Of a DNA stretch of 49,065 bases, positions 16,685 through 26,142 are shown in pieces. Position numbers and translations under genes: made by a program. The notes under the pieces were generated by a model. It made no database searches. It was not told the origin of the DNA and saw only the letters and a list, made by a program, of their open reading frames with translations. Every line of letters begins with the position of its first letter. Position 1 is the first letter of the stretch. Source of the DNA: Nonomuraea aridisoli (GTDB lineage Bacteria; Actinomycetota; Actinomycetes; Streptosporangiales; Streptosporangiaceae); NCBI RefSeq assembly GCF_003236395.1, contig NZ_POUD01000031.1, forward strand, positions 1-49,065, written 5' to 3'.

Positions 16685-17430
16685 GCGCCCGCGGTGTAGA
16701 GGCGGGTCACCACCTCCTCGATGGACGACTGCCCGGGGGCGGTGGCCATCAGCTCCTCCAGGGTGCCGTCGAAGGCCAGACTCCCGTGGCCGATCAGCAC
16801 CACCCTGCGGCACAACCGCTCGATGTCGCCCAGGTCGTGCGTGGTCAGCAGCACGGTCGTGCCTCGCTCGGCGTTGACCCGCCGCAGGAAGTCGCGTATG
16901 CCGGCCTTGCTCACCACGTCGAGGCCGATGGTCGGCTCGTCCAGCACCAGGACGTCCGGCGCGTGCAGCAGCGCCGCCGCGAGGTCGCCGCGCATGCGCT
17001 GACCCAGGCTCAGCTGGCGCACGGGCGTGCGCAGGAACGCGCCCAGATCGAGCGTCTCCGTCAGCTCGCCGAGCCGTGACCGGAACGTCGCACGATCTAC
17101 TTTGTAAAGGTGCCGGATCAGTTCGAAGCTGTCCACCAGCGGCAGGTCCCACCACAGCGTCGTCCGCTGCCCGAACACCACCCCGAGCCGCCGCGCCAGC
17201 GCGGTGCGCCGCCGCGACGGGTCGAGGCCGGCCACCCGGACCGTGCCCGACGTGGGGGTCAGGATGCCGCAGAGCATCTTGATCGTGGTGGACTTGCCCG
17301 CGCCGTTCGGGCCGAGGCAGCCGACGAACTCCCCGGCCGCCACGGTCAGCGACAGGTCGCGTACGGCGTGGACGACCTCGCGTTTCACCTTGAACGAGCG
17401 TCCGGCCCGGTCGAGCTCGATCATGATCAT
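16678..17430 (-). CDS. ABC transporter ATP-binding protein (COG4586 type)
   Basis: The 250-residue ATPase has Walker A GPNGAGKST (40-48), signature LSLGQRMRG (140-148), Walker B VLVLDEPTIGLD (160-171) and H-loop His 198. The ATG shares its A with the permease stop (TGATG), so translation is coupled. The GGGAG upstream lies inside the permease end. It forms the ATPase of an exporter with the two ABC-2 family permeases upstream, an arrangement known as COG4586/COG3694/COG4587 with unknown substrate. Its last codons overlap the convergent membrane gene by 7 bases. Confidence 0.93.
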   Translation of the reverse strand: MIMIELDRAGRSFKVKREVVHAVRDLSLTVAAGEFVGCLGPNGAGKSTTIKMLCGILTPTSGTVRVAGLDPSRRRTALARRLGVVFGQRTTLWWDLPLVDSFELIRHLYKVDRATFRSRLGELTETLDLGAFLRTPVRQLSLGQRMRGDLAAALLHAPDVLVLDEPTIGLDVVSKAGIRDFLRRVNAERGTTVLLTTHDLGDIERLCRRVVLIGHGSLAFDGTLEELMATAPGQSSIEEVVTRLYTAGAQ

Positions 17431-18218
17431 CAACTCCCGGTGGATCGGTAGTGGCGGATGCCCTGCCGCCAGGCCAGCGCGGCCGGCAGGGCGAGGACGA
17501 GCGCGGCGGCCGGTCCGAGGAACCGCATGGCCTCGGGCGTGCCGAAGGGGTCGTCGCGGCCGAGGACGTACAGGCCGGGCTGCCAGTTGACGAAGGCCAG
17601 CGGCAGCACGTACGTGACGCCTTTGACCAGGTCGCGGGCGTAGACGGCGAGCGGGTACTGGGTGAGCTGGTTGCTGCCGTAGGTGAAGGCGTTGGTGACC
17701 TCGGGCGCGTCGGTCAGCACGAACTGCAGGGCCGCGGCGAGCGTCCAGAGCGCGGCGAAGATGACCACTCCGGTGGCCACCATGACGGGGATCATCCAGC
17801 CGCGCTCCCAGCCGATGCCGAGGGCGGCGATCGCGTAGCCGAGCACGATGGCGGCCTGCAGGACGCGGCCGACCCGGGTGGCGTTGAAGCGGTCGGTGGT
17901 GAGCTGGATCCAGGCGCCGACCGGCCGGATGAGGAACGTGTCGAAGGTGCCGGACTTGATGTGCTGGCTGACCCGGTCGAGGTTGCTGACGAACGTGTCG
18001 CACAGGGAGAAGGACAGGCCGGCGGCGCCGTACAGCAGGAGCACCTCCTCGCGGGAGAAGCCCGCGAGGGCGGTGGTGTTGGCGAAGATGATCAGGACCA
18101 CGGCGACGTCGAGGGCGGCGGCGACGAAGCCGAGCGCCACCATCAGCACGAACGAGCCCGGGTACGCGGCGGCGGCGCGCGTCCACGTCCACGCCAGCAG
18201 GAAGTACGTCCTAACCAC
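17430..18218 (-). CDS. ABC-2 family permease (COG3694 type)
   Basis: The 262-residue protein has six membrane segments. A central amphipathic loop with SGTFDTFLIRPVG is the motif shared by PF06182-type permeases and probably contacts the ATPase. GTG start at 18218 overlaps the upstream permease stop by 8 bases, and its own stop overlaps the ATPase start by one base. The matched lengths of the two permeases fit a heterodimeric channel. Confidence 0.88.
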   Translation of the reverse strand: MVRTYFLLAWTWTRAAAAYPGSFVLMVALGFVAAALDVAVVLIIFANTTALAGFSREEVLLLYGAAGLSFSLCDTFVSNLDRVSQHIKSGTFDTFLIRPVGAWIQLTTDRFNATRVGRVLQAAIVLGYAIAALGIGWERGWMIPVMVATGVVIFAALWTLAAALQFVLTDAPEVTNAFTYGSNQLTQYPLAVYARDLVKGVTYVLPLAFVNWQPGLYVLGRDDPFGTPEAMRFLGPAAALVLALPAALAWRQGIRHYRSTGS

Positions 18219-18999
18219 CCTGGATCACCACCTTGTGGCGGACCGCCCGTGTGCCGAGCGCGCCGGCACCGAGCAGGACGGCGGCCCAGAACACCTGGAC
18301 GGCGAGCGTCTGCGGCACGGGCGCCTTGCCGAGGTAGAGGTCGGCGGGCATCTGGACCATCGCGGCCCAGGGCAGCGCGGTCACCAGGTCGCCGAACCAG
18401 CCGGGGAAGAGGTTGAGCGGCACCAGCAGGCCGCTGAAGAACGTGGTCAGCACCATCGACAGGACGGCCACGCCGCGGTCGTCGAGCAGCCAGCAGACCG
18501 ACAGCGCGATCAGATAGCGCCAGCCGAAGCTGACGACCACCGCGATGGCGAACCCGGCCAGGAACGCCGCCCACCGGCCGGGGTCGGCGGGCACGACGAT
18601 GCCGAAGACGGCGGCGCCGAGCAGCATGGGCGGCAGCCCGCGGACGGCGAACAGGTAGGCCGCCCTGCCGATGTCCTCCGCCAGCGTCCACAGCTGCAGG
18701 GAGGCGGGGCGGACGAGGTCGAGCGCGACGTCGCCGCTGCGGATGCGCTCGGGCAGCGACAGGCCGCCGCCGAACAGCTGCATCGGCCCGATGAACGCCT
18801 GCGTGACGAAGCAGAAGGTGACGGCGTCGGCCACGTCGTAGCCGGCCAGGCCGGGGCGGGCCTGCCAGAGCGCGATGAGGACGTAGGCGCGCAGCACGCC
18901 GAAGACGCTGTTGGTGAACGCGCCGGCGAGCGCCGCCCAGACGTAGGTGGCGTGTTTTCGGAAGCCGTACCAGACGAGTCTGGCGTAGAGGGGGGCCGT
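18211..18999 (-). CDS. ABC-2 family permease (COG4587 type) with ACG in the start position
   Basis: The protein is 262 residues if it starts at 18999, exactly the length of its partner. It has six membrane segments and the family motif SGDVALDLVRPASLQL. The frame has no ATG, GTG or TTG near the conserved N-terminus (LYARLVWYGFRKHATYVW). An ideal ribosome site (GGAGG, 19006-19010) is followed after 6 bases by ACG at 18997-18999. Either ACG is used, an ATG has mutated, or one base is missing from the run of six C (six G on the + strand, 18990-18995), which would join a GTG at 19005 to the frame. The frame runs open to 19206 without another start that makes sense. First gene of the exporter operon. 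Confidence 0.8.
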   Translation of the reverse strand, partial: TAPLYARLVWYGFRKHATYVWAALAGAFTNSVFGVLRAYVLIALWQARPGLAGYDVADAVTFCFVTQAFIGPMQLFGGGLSLPERIRSGDVALDLVRPASLQLWTLAEDIGRAAYLFAVRGLPPMLLGAAVFGIVVPADPGRWAAFLAGFAIAVVVSFGWRYLIALSVCWLLDDRGVAVLSMVLTTFFSGLLVPLNLFPGWFGDLVTALPWAAMVQMPADLYLGKAPVPQTLAVQVFWAAVLLGAGALGTRAVRHKVVIQGG

Positions 19000-19294
19000 C
19001 GCACACCTCCGGAGAGTGACGGCACGGTGACATGACGTGCCTGGGCAGGCGCATGGATTAACCGATGGGAAACACGCGATTATCGGCCGCCGCGCGGCCG
19101 GGCCGCAACGAATTAATCGCCGGTGTGCGGGACGGCGCTCCTGGGGCAGAAGACCAGGACGACGCCCGATCGGCGGAAGGGGGCCAGGGCGGGGGCGCCG
19201 TGTCACAGGGCCGAAATATCCATGTAAGGGACGAGATACTTACTGGCCGGTAGAAAGATGTTGAAAGGGGAACAACAGTCCTTGGAGGGTCGAT

Positions 19295-20272
19295 ATGGGG
19301 ATCGACAAGGATGTTGTGCCGGACTACCCCATGAGCTGGCAGGCCCGGGCTCTCATCGGGTTCATGTGGGGCACGTTGAAACCCGCGTCCAGCCTGCTCA
19401 TGCGCCACCCGCTGGCGTTGTTCGGGGCGGCCCGGCTCGGTGACCTGGCGCGGCTGGTCCAGGTTCCCCATCCGGCACACGTCTCGCTCGGGCAGGAGGC
19501 GTTCACCGCGTGCGGGGGGGAGTGGGTGCGCTGCGGCGAGGGGATCGACGAGCGCAAGGTGGTGCTGTACCTCCACGGCGGCGGCTATTTCTTCTGTTCG
19601 CCGTGCACGCACCGGTCCATCACGTGGCGGTTGTCGGCGATCGCCGGACGGCCGGTGCTGGCGCTGGACTACCGGCAGGGGCCGGTGCACAAGCTGGCCG
19701 ACTCGCTGACCGACGCGCTGGACGCGTACGAGTGCCTGCTGGGGCGCGGGCACGCGCCGGAGGACGTGATCATCGCGGGGGACTCCGCGGGGGGCCACCT
19801 CACCCTGGCGACTTTGCTGGCGCTGCGCGACCAGGGAATGCCGCTGCCGGGGGCGGCGATCTGCCTGTCGCCGTGGGCCGACCTGACCGACAGCCCGCGC
19901 CGGGAGAACCGGTGGCAGGACCCGCTGCTGCCGGAGAGCCGGGTGCGCTGGCTGGCGCGGCGCTGGACGTCGGGGCTGGACCCGCGGGACCCGCTCGTCT
20001 CGCCGGTCCACGGGGACTTCACGGGGCTGCCGCCGCTGATGATCGTCACGGGGTCGACGGAGGTGTTGCGGGACGAGGCCCGGCGCGTGGCGGCGCGGGC
20101 CAGGGAGGCGGGCGTGCCGGTCTGGTACGAGGAGTGGCGGCGGATGCCGCACGTCTTCCCGATCCTGGCGGACGTGGTGCCCGAGGCGCGGCAGGCCTTC
20201 CGGCACATGTCGCAGTTCCTGACGGCGGTGGCCGAACGGGCGGACTCGATGGGCGGCACCGCCGCGGCGTGA
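19295..20272 (+). CDS. alpha/beta hydrolase, hormone-sensitive-lipase-type esterase
   Basis: The 325-residue protein has the HSL-family oxyanion motif HGGGYFF (near 95), the nucleophile elbow GDSAGGH (Ser near 163) and a C-terminal His in MPHVFPIL (near 285). An Asp in the TGSTEVLRDEARR region probably completes the triad. There is no signal peptide; the hydrophobic patch near residues 15-40 may only associate with membrane. The ATG at 19295 follows TTGGAGGG. It is divergent from the ABC exporter across 295 bases. Substrate unknown, probably short-chain esters. Confidence 0.88.
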   Translation: MGIDKDVVPDYPMSWQARALIGFMWGTLKPASSLLMRHPLALFGAARLGDLARLVQVPHPAHVSLGQEAFTACGGEWVRCGEGIDERKVVLYLHGGGYFFCSPCTHRSITWRLSAIAGRPVLALDYRQGPVHKLADSLTDALDAYECLLGRGHAPEDVIIAGDSAGGHLTLATLLALRDQGMPLPGAAICLSPWADLTDSPRRENRWQDPLLPESRVRWLARRWTSGLDPRDPLVSPVHGDFTGLPPLMIVTGSTEVLRDEARRVAARAREAGVPVWYEEWRRMPHVFPILADVVPEARQAFRHMSQFLTAVAERADSMGGTAAA

Positions 20273-20326
20273 GTATTGTCCGTTTTGGCGGTGAGATCGG
20301 CGTGCGCCGGCCCAGGGTCAAAGTGT

Positions 20327-20348
20327 AAGGTTAGGTATACCTAACTTT
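20327..20348 (+). promoter_or_regulatory. iron box (DtxR/IdeR/DmdR-type operator)
   Basis: The core TTAGGTATACCTAA is a perfect palindrome, and the full 22 bases have 10 of 11 paired positions. It matches the TTAGGTTAG...CTAACCTAA type of operator bound by iron-dependent repressors in actinomycetes. It ends 14 bases before the TTG of the siderophore-interacting protein, so iron repression of that gene is likely. Confidence 0.85.
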
Positions 20349-20362
20349 GTCAGGGGGCTGTT

Positions 20363-21184
20363 TTGGCTGAACATCGGGGCGTCGTCCTGCGGACCGAGCG
20401 CGTCTCCCGCCACATGGTACGCGTGATCCTCGGCGGCGACGGGCTGGCGGGCTTCGCCACCTCCGGCCTCACCGACCACTACGTGAAGCTGATCTTCCCG
20501 TACGACGGCGTCGAGTACCCCGAGCCGTTCACCATGGAATTGTGCCGCGAGACCATGCCGCGCGAGCACTGGCCGCGGCTGCGCACCTACACCGTGCGGG
20601 CCTGGGACCCCGACGCCCTTGAGCTGACCCTCGACTTCGTGGTGCACGGCGACGAGGGCCTGGCCGGGCCGTGGGCCGAGCGGGCCGTTCCCGGTGACGA
20701 GTTGTTCATGCTGGGCCCCGGCGGCGGCTACGCGCCCGACCCCGGCGCCGACTGGCACCTGCTGGTGGGCGACCTGAGCGCGCTGCCGGCCATCGCGGCG
20801 TCGCTGGAGGCGCTGCCGGCGGGCGCGCTGGCGCACGTGTTCGTCGAGGTGGACGGGCCCGAGGACGAGCAGAAGCTGACGACGGCCGCGGACGCGCGGG
20901 TCACGTGGATCCACCGGGGCGACCGTCCCGTGGGCGTGGGGCTCGTGGAGACGGTGCGGGGGCTGGAGTTCCCCGACGGCGACGTGCACGCGTTCGTGCA
21001 CGGCGAGGCCGGGTTCGTCAAGGAGCTCCGCCGTCACCTGCGGGTGGAGCGGGGGGTCGGCCTCGACCAGCTGTCGATCTCCGGTTACTGGCGGATCGGC
21101 GTCGACGACGAGGCGTGGCGGGCGGTCAAGCGCGACTGGAACCGTCAGGTCGAGGCGGAAGAGGCCGCCGCGATCGCCTCCTGA
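20363..21184 (+). CDS. siderophore-interacting protein (FAD-dependent ferric reductase family)
   Basis: The 273-residue protein has an N-terminal FAD-binding barrel with the RTYTVR motif (about 75-80; R-x-Y-T binds flavin phosphate). The NAD(P)H-binding half has LLVGDLSALPAIAASLEALP, and the end reads SISGYWRIGVDDEAW. This is the ViuB/FscN family, which releases iron from ferric siderophores by reduction in the cytoplasm. The start is a TTG at 20363 with AGGGGG upstream. The preceding iron box supports expression under iron limitation. No siderophore synthesis or uptake genes are in the window. Confidence 0.92.
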   Translation: MAEHRGVVLRTERVSRHMVRVILGGDGLAGFATSGLTDHYVKLIFPYDGVEYPEPFTMELCRETMPREHWPRLRTYTVRAWDPDALELTLDFVVHGDEGLAGPWAERAVPGDELFMLGPGGGYAPDPGADWHLLVGDLSALPAIAASLEALPAGALAHVFVEVDGPEDEQKLTTAADARVTWIHRGDRPVGVGLVETVRGLEFPDGDVHAFVHGEAGFVKELRRHLRVERGVGLDQLSISGYWRIGVDDEAWRAVKRDWNRQVEAEEAAAIAS

Positions 21185-21233
21185 GTCTCATGTTTCACCA
21201 CTTCAGACCACCTGATCCCACTATTTAATGACT

Positions 21234-21269
21234 TAAGGGGTACGACAGCCTTACCTCCAATACCCCTTA
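21234..21269. promoter_or_regulatory. 9-bp inverted repeat in an AT-rich gap
   Basis: The arms TAAGGGGTA (21234-21242) and TACCCCTTA (21261-21269) are perfect complements around 18 bases. The surrounding 21185-21280 is unusually AT-rich for this window. It lies 79 bases upstream of the kinase start and 50 bases after the preceding stop. It could be an operator for the kinase gene or a weak terminator. Confidence 0.45.
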
Positions 21270-21347
21270 TGTAAGACGTGCGGAAAGCCTCTCCGGATGC
21301 GGCCACAGTGTGCTTGGCCGTGACCGCGGACAGGAGAGGCGAACCGG

Positions 21348-22904
21348 ATGGCGCGTGGTGCGAGCGACATGCCTGCGGGCGTGCGACCGCTGACGGTGGG
21401 GGACCCGGTCGTCATCGGCCGATATCTGCTCCTCGGCCGCCTCGGCACGGGCGGGATGGGAGTGGTGTACCTGGCCGAACACCCTCGAGGCGGCCTGGTC
21501 GCCCTCAAGACGCCGCACGCGGTGCATCTCAACGATGCCACGTTGCGGGCCCGCTTCGCTGAGGAAGTGGCGTTCTCGCGCAGATTGGTGCCGTTCTGTA
21601 CGGCCGCCGTCGTCGAGGACGGCACCGACCGGGACCGCCCGTACCTGGTCACCGAGTACATCCCGGGCCCGGCGCTCTCCCAGGTCGTCCTCGACCGGGG
21701 GCCGCTCACGCCCGACCTGGCCTACGGCGTCGCGCTGGGGGTGGCCGCCGCGCTCGTGGCGGTGCACGAGGCGGGGCTGGTGCACCGGGACCTGAAGCCG
21801 GGCAACGTGCTGCTGTCGCCGAAGGGCCCGCGCGTCATCGACTTCGGCATCGCCCGCGACGTGGACACCGCCGGCGCGCTCACCCAGGCCGGGCAGGTCA
21901 TGGGCAGCCCCGGCTGGGTGGCGCCGGAGCGGCTGACCGGCGGGCCCGCGCTGCCGTCGTCCGACGTGTTCGCCTGGGGGTGCCTGGTGGGCTTCGCCGC
22001 GACCGGGCATCACCCGTTCGGCGGCGGGGAGCCCGACGTGCTGACCCGCCGCATCCTGTTCGAGCCGCCGCGGATCGACGGCGTGCCCGCCCTGCTGCGT
22101 CCCGCGGTGGCGGCGGCGCTGGCCAAGGAGCCCGCCGACCGCCCGAAGGCCGCCGACCTGCTGCGGGCGCTGCTGGCCGCCGGGGGAGTGGCGGAGCCGT
22201 GGGATCTGCGCCGCGCAGTGGAGGACGTGCTGGCCAGGACGTGGACGCCCGTCCCGCATCCGGGAGGACACGAACGGCCCGCGGGGGAGATGGAGCGTTC
22301 CGAGCCGCGGCGGCGCAGGAGCCGGGCCCGATCGGGGGCCCGATCGGGGGCGCAGCTCTCGCACGCCAGCTTCGCGGCCCTGGCCACGGTGTCGATGGCG
22401 GCCATCACGGTCGTGGCGGCCTCCGGCGGCGACGGGTTCGGCGTCGCCGAGGGCGCGCTGCGCGGCGACCCGCCGGCCGTGCGGACGTACGGCAGGGCCG
22501 ACTCGACGGCGCGGCCGGTGACCGCGACCCCGGTGGTCCGGCCTCCGGTGCGCGCGGCCAGGACGCCGGAACCCCGGCCCGAGACGTCCGCGCCCACGGT
22601 GCCGACGGTGCCGAGGATGATCGTCACCCGCACCCTGGGGCCGGGCACGGTGGTCAGCCCGCCGCCCCGGCGCGGGCGCACCCAACCGCCGTCGCAGACC
22701 GCCGGGCCGGGACGGCCGGGCGTGGACGAGCCGGGCTGCATGAACCCGGCGGGACGCAGGCGCGGTGGCCCGGCCATGCGGCGGGACTGCCCGCGGCCGT
22801 CCGGCTCGATCAGCACGATCCCGCAGGACGGCCCCGGCGAGACCCCGGACCCCACGGCCTCGACCTCCGAACCTCCCACGCCCACCGCGACGCCCAGCCC
22901 CTGA
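21348..22904 (+). CDS. membrane Ser/Thr protein kinase (Hanks type, no PASTA)
   Basis: The 518-residue protein starts with a full kinase domain: G-loop GTGGMG (33-38), VALK Lys 54, HRDLKPGN (146-153, Asp 148), DFG (165-167) and GSPGWVAPE. A basic juxtamembrane stretch (RRRRSRARSGARSGA) leads to one membrane segment (about 340-360). The external tail is Pro/Thr/Arg-rich with two Cys (GCMN and RDC) and has no PASTA or other known sensor domain. The ATG at 21348 follows AGGAGAGG. It should phosphorylate cytoplasmic Ser/Thr targets, which are not evident from its neighbours. Confidence 0.92.
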   Translation: MARGASDMPAGVRPLTVGDPVVIGRYLLLGRLGTGGMGVVYLAEHPRGGLVALKTPHAVHLNDATLRARFAEEVAFSRRLVPFCTAAVVEDGTDRDRPYLVTEYIPGPALSQVVLDRGPLTPDLAYGVALGVAAALVAVHEAGLVHRDLKPGNVLLSPKGPRVIDFGIARDVDTAGALTQAGQVMGSPGWVAPERLTGGPALPSSDVFAWGCLVGFAATGHHPFGGGEPDVLTRRILFEPPRIDGVPALLRPAVAAALAKEPADRPKAADLLRALLAAGGVAEPWDLRRAVEDVLARTWTPVPHPGGHERPAGEMERSEPRRRRSRARSGARSGAQLSHASFAALATVSMAAITVVAASGGDGFGVAEGALRGDPPAVRTYGRADSTARPVTATPVVRPPVRAARTPEPRPETSAPTVPTVPRMIVTRTLGPGTVVSPPPRRGRTQPPSQTAGPGRPGVDEPGCMNPAGRRRGGPAMRRDCPRPSGSISTIPQDGPGETPDPTASTSEPPTPTATPSP

Positions 22905-22919
22905 AGCCCCTGAAGCCGA

Positions 22920-22958
22920 CCCCGGACGACGGCCCCGGACGACGGCCCCGGACGACGG
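22920..22958. repeat. three exact 13-bp tandem repeats
   Basis: The unit CCCCGGACGACGG occurs three times at 22920-22932, 22933-22945 and 22946-22958, just after the kinase stop. The last copy forms the left arm of the following hairpin, so the repeat may have grown from a terminator arm. Confidence 0.85.
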
Positions 22959-22974
22959 CTCTGCGTCCGGGGCC
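22944..22974. terminator. 11-bp hairpin after the kinase gene
   Basis: The arms GGCCCCGGACG (22944-22954) and CGTCCGGGGCC (22964-22974) enclose 9 bases. It is the first of two tandem hairpins between the convergent kinase and isocitrate lyase genes. Confidence 0.75.
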
Positions 22975-22984
22975 GGACATGAGG

Positions 22985-23019
22985 GGGCCGCGCCAGTGCT
23001 GGGGGGACTGGCGCGGCCC
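22985..23019. terminator. 13-bp hairpin between kinase and isocitrate lyase genes
   Basis: The arms GGGCCGCGCCAGT (22985-22997) and its complement (23007-23019) enclose 9 bases. It lies 52 bases from the aceA stop and probably ends that transcript and also backs up the kinase terminator. Confidence 0.82.
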
Positions 23020-23070
23020 GTCGCCGGGAAGCCCTCGCATGCCCTGGAGGAGTCCGGCGAGCTCAGGTGA

Positions 23071-24357
<1,287 letters not shown>

Positions 24358-24374
24358 TGTTCACTCCTTTGCCG

Positions 24375-24414
24375 TCCCCTGGGGGCCTACGGCGAGTTTC
24401 TGCCCCAGGGGACC
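24375..24414 (-). promoter_or_regulatory. inverted repeat in the aceA leader
   Basis: The arms GTCCCCTGGGG (24375-24385) and its exact complement (24404-24414) enclose 18 bases. The repeat ends a few bases before the aceA ribosome site. It could be an operator or, if transcribed, a stable leader hairpin affecting aceA translation or mRNA stability. Confidence 0.6.
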
Positions 24415-24637
24415 GGGTCAACAGCCCGCAGCCGGAAGAACATTCGTAGAAATTCCGTCATCGTGCATTACCCACGGGTATTCAGTAGCGAAGAAATCGC
24501 AAGTTTTACCAATGGCCTAGACCAATGCCTCGGCGGAAACGGGGTTGCCGGAGGCCCGGCGCCCGCGGGAGGCCCGGTGCGACAGGCCGGGCTGCGAAGT
24601 CTGGAAAATGGGCCGATTTTCTGTCTAAGATGCCGCC

Positions 24638-26110
24638 ATGGTCTCCTTGCTCGGCGAAGAACCGCTGTCTTTGACGCAGGAGCTCGATCTCATCGCGTTT
24701 GGCCAGCGCCTGCGCCACCTGCGCAAACAGCGCGGCCTCACGCTGTCGGACCTGGGATCGCGCGTCGGGCGAGCCCCGAGCCAGCTCTCGCTGCTGGAGA
24801 ACGGCAAGCGCGAGCCCAAGCTCTCCCTGCTCAAGTCGCTCGCCGCCGCCCTCGGCGTGCCGGTCGAGGAACTGCTGCGCCGCCAGCCGCCCAACCGCCG
24901 GGCCCAGCTGGAGATCGCGCTGGAGGAGGCGCAGCGCGACCCCCTCTACGCCGGGCTCGGGCTGCCCCGGCTGAAGGTCTCCGCGCGTGTGCCCAACGAC
25001 GTCCTGGAGCACATCCTCGGCCTGTACGGCGAGCTGCGCGCCCGCCAGGCCCGCGGCACCGCCACCCCCGAGGAGGCCAGGGTCGCCAACGCCGAGCTGC
25101 GCCGGCGGCAGCGCGAAGTGGGCAACTACTTCCCCGACATCGAGAAGGCCGCCGCCGAGGCGCTCGTCGCGGTCGGCTACCGTACGGGCGCCCTGTCACA
25201 GAGCATGATCCAGAGCCTGGTCACGCACTTCGGCTACACCGTGCACACCGCCCAGGACCTGCCGCGCTCGGTGCGTTCCATCACCGACCTGCGCAACCGC
25301 CGCATCTACGTCAAGCACGAGCAGCTCGGCATGCACACCCCGCGCACGATCCTGCTCCAGACGCTCGGCCACCTCGCGCTCGGCCACGACCGGCCGCGCG
25401 ACTTCGCCGACTTCCTGCGCCAGCGCACCGAGGCCAACTACTTCGCCGCCGCCGTCCTCGTGCCGGAGAAGGCAGCCGCGCTCTACCTTCAGGAGGCCAA
25501 GGCCGCGCGGGCGCTGTCGGTGGAGGACCTGCGCGACGTGTTCGCGGTGTCGTACGAGATGGCCGCCCACCGCTTCACCAACCTCGCCACCCACCACCTG
25601 GGGCTCGTCTGCCACTTCGTGCGCAACGACGCCAGCGGCACCATCTACAAGGCGTACGAGAACGACGGCATCGTCTTCCCCGCCGACGAGCAGGGGGCCA
25701 TCGAGGGGCAACGGATGTGCCTGCAGTGGTCGGGGAGGCAGGTGTTCGCCTCGCCCGACCGGTTCTCGGTGTACTACCAGTACTCCGACTCTCCCACGGG
25801 TACGTATTTCTGCGTGGCCCACGTCGACCCGTCGAGGGAACGGGACTTCGCCATCACGCTCGGAGTGCCGTACAAGGAGTCGCGCTGGTTCCGGGGGCGC
25901 GAGACCACCCACCGCACCAAGTCCAACTGCCCGAACGGCGACTGCTGCCGGCGCCCGCCCGCCGCGCTGGCCGAGCGCTGGGAGGGCTACGCCTGGCCGT
26001 CCGCGCGGGCCAACTCCCACGTGCTGGCCGCGCTGCCGCCCGGGTCGTTCCCGGGGGTGGACGAGGCCGACGTCTACACGTTCCTGGAGCGGCACGCCAC
26101 CACCACATAA
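24638..26110 (+). CDS. RamB-type XRE regulator with ImmA/IrrE-like domain
   Basis: The 490-residue protein has an N-terminal helix-turn-helix (about 22-76: FGQRLRHLRKQRGLTLSDLG ... PSQLSLLENGKR). A central ImmA/IrrE-like domain (about 195-330) follows, and a C-terminal domain with a Cys cluster (SNCPNGDCC). The usual HExxH protease motif is absent (TLGHLALGH), as in short-chain-fatty-acyl-CoA-sensing regulators (ScfR/RamB/PrpR group). The position divergent from aceA supports a role as regulator of the glyoxylate shunt responding to acetyl-CoA or similar. The ATG at 24638 lacks a clear Shine-Dalgarno. A sequence resembling RamB sites (CGCAAGTTTT, 24498-24507) lies in the intergenic region. 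Confidence 0.88.
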   Translation: MVSLLGEEPLSLTQELDLIAFGQRLRHLRKQRGLTLSDLGSRVGRAPSQLSLLENGKREPKLSLLKSLAAALGVPVEELLRRQPPNRRAQLEIALEEAQRDPLYAGLGLPRLKVSARVPNDVLEHILGLYGELRARQARGTATPEEARVANAELRRRQREVGNYFPDIEKAAAEALVAVGYRTGALSQSMIQSLVTHFGYTVHTAQDLPRSVRSITDLRNRRIYVKHEQLGMHTPRTILLQTLGHLALGHDRPRDFADFLRQRTEANYFAAAVLVPEKAAALYLQEAKAARALSVEDLRDVFAVSYEMAAHRFTNLATHHLGLVCHFVRNDASGTIYKAYENDGIVFPADEQGAIEGQRMCLQWSGRQVFASPDRFSVYYQYSDSPTGTYFCVAHVDPSRERDFAITLGVPYKESRWFRGRETTHRTKSNCPNGDCCRRPPAALAERWEGYAWPSARANSHVLAALPPGSFPGVDEADVYTFLERHATTT

Positions 26111-26142
26111 GCTGACATGTGGGTATACGGGGGGAGGCTCGC

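Noticed and set aside
19000..19294. Possible small genes or an RNA gene between the exporter and the esterase
   Set aside because: No frame has coding character or a ribosome site, and I found no cloverleaf or conserved RNA motif. It is treated as a divergent promoter region.
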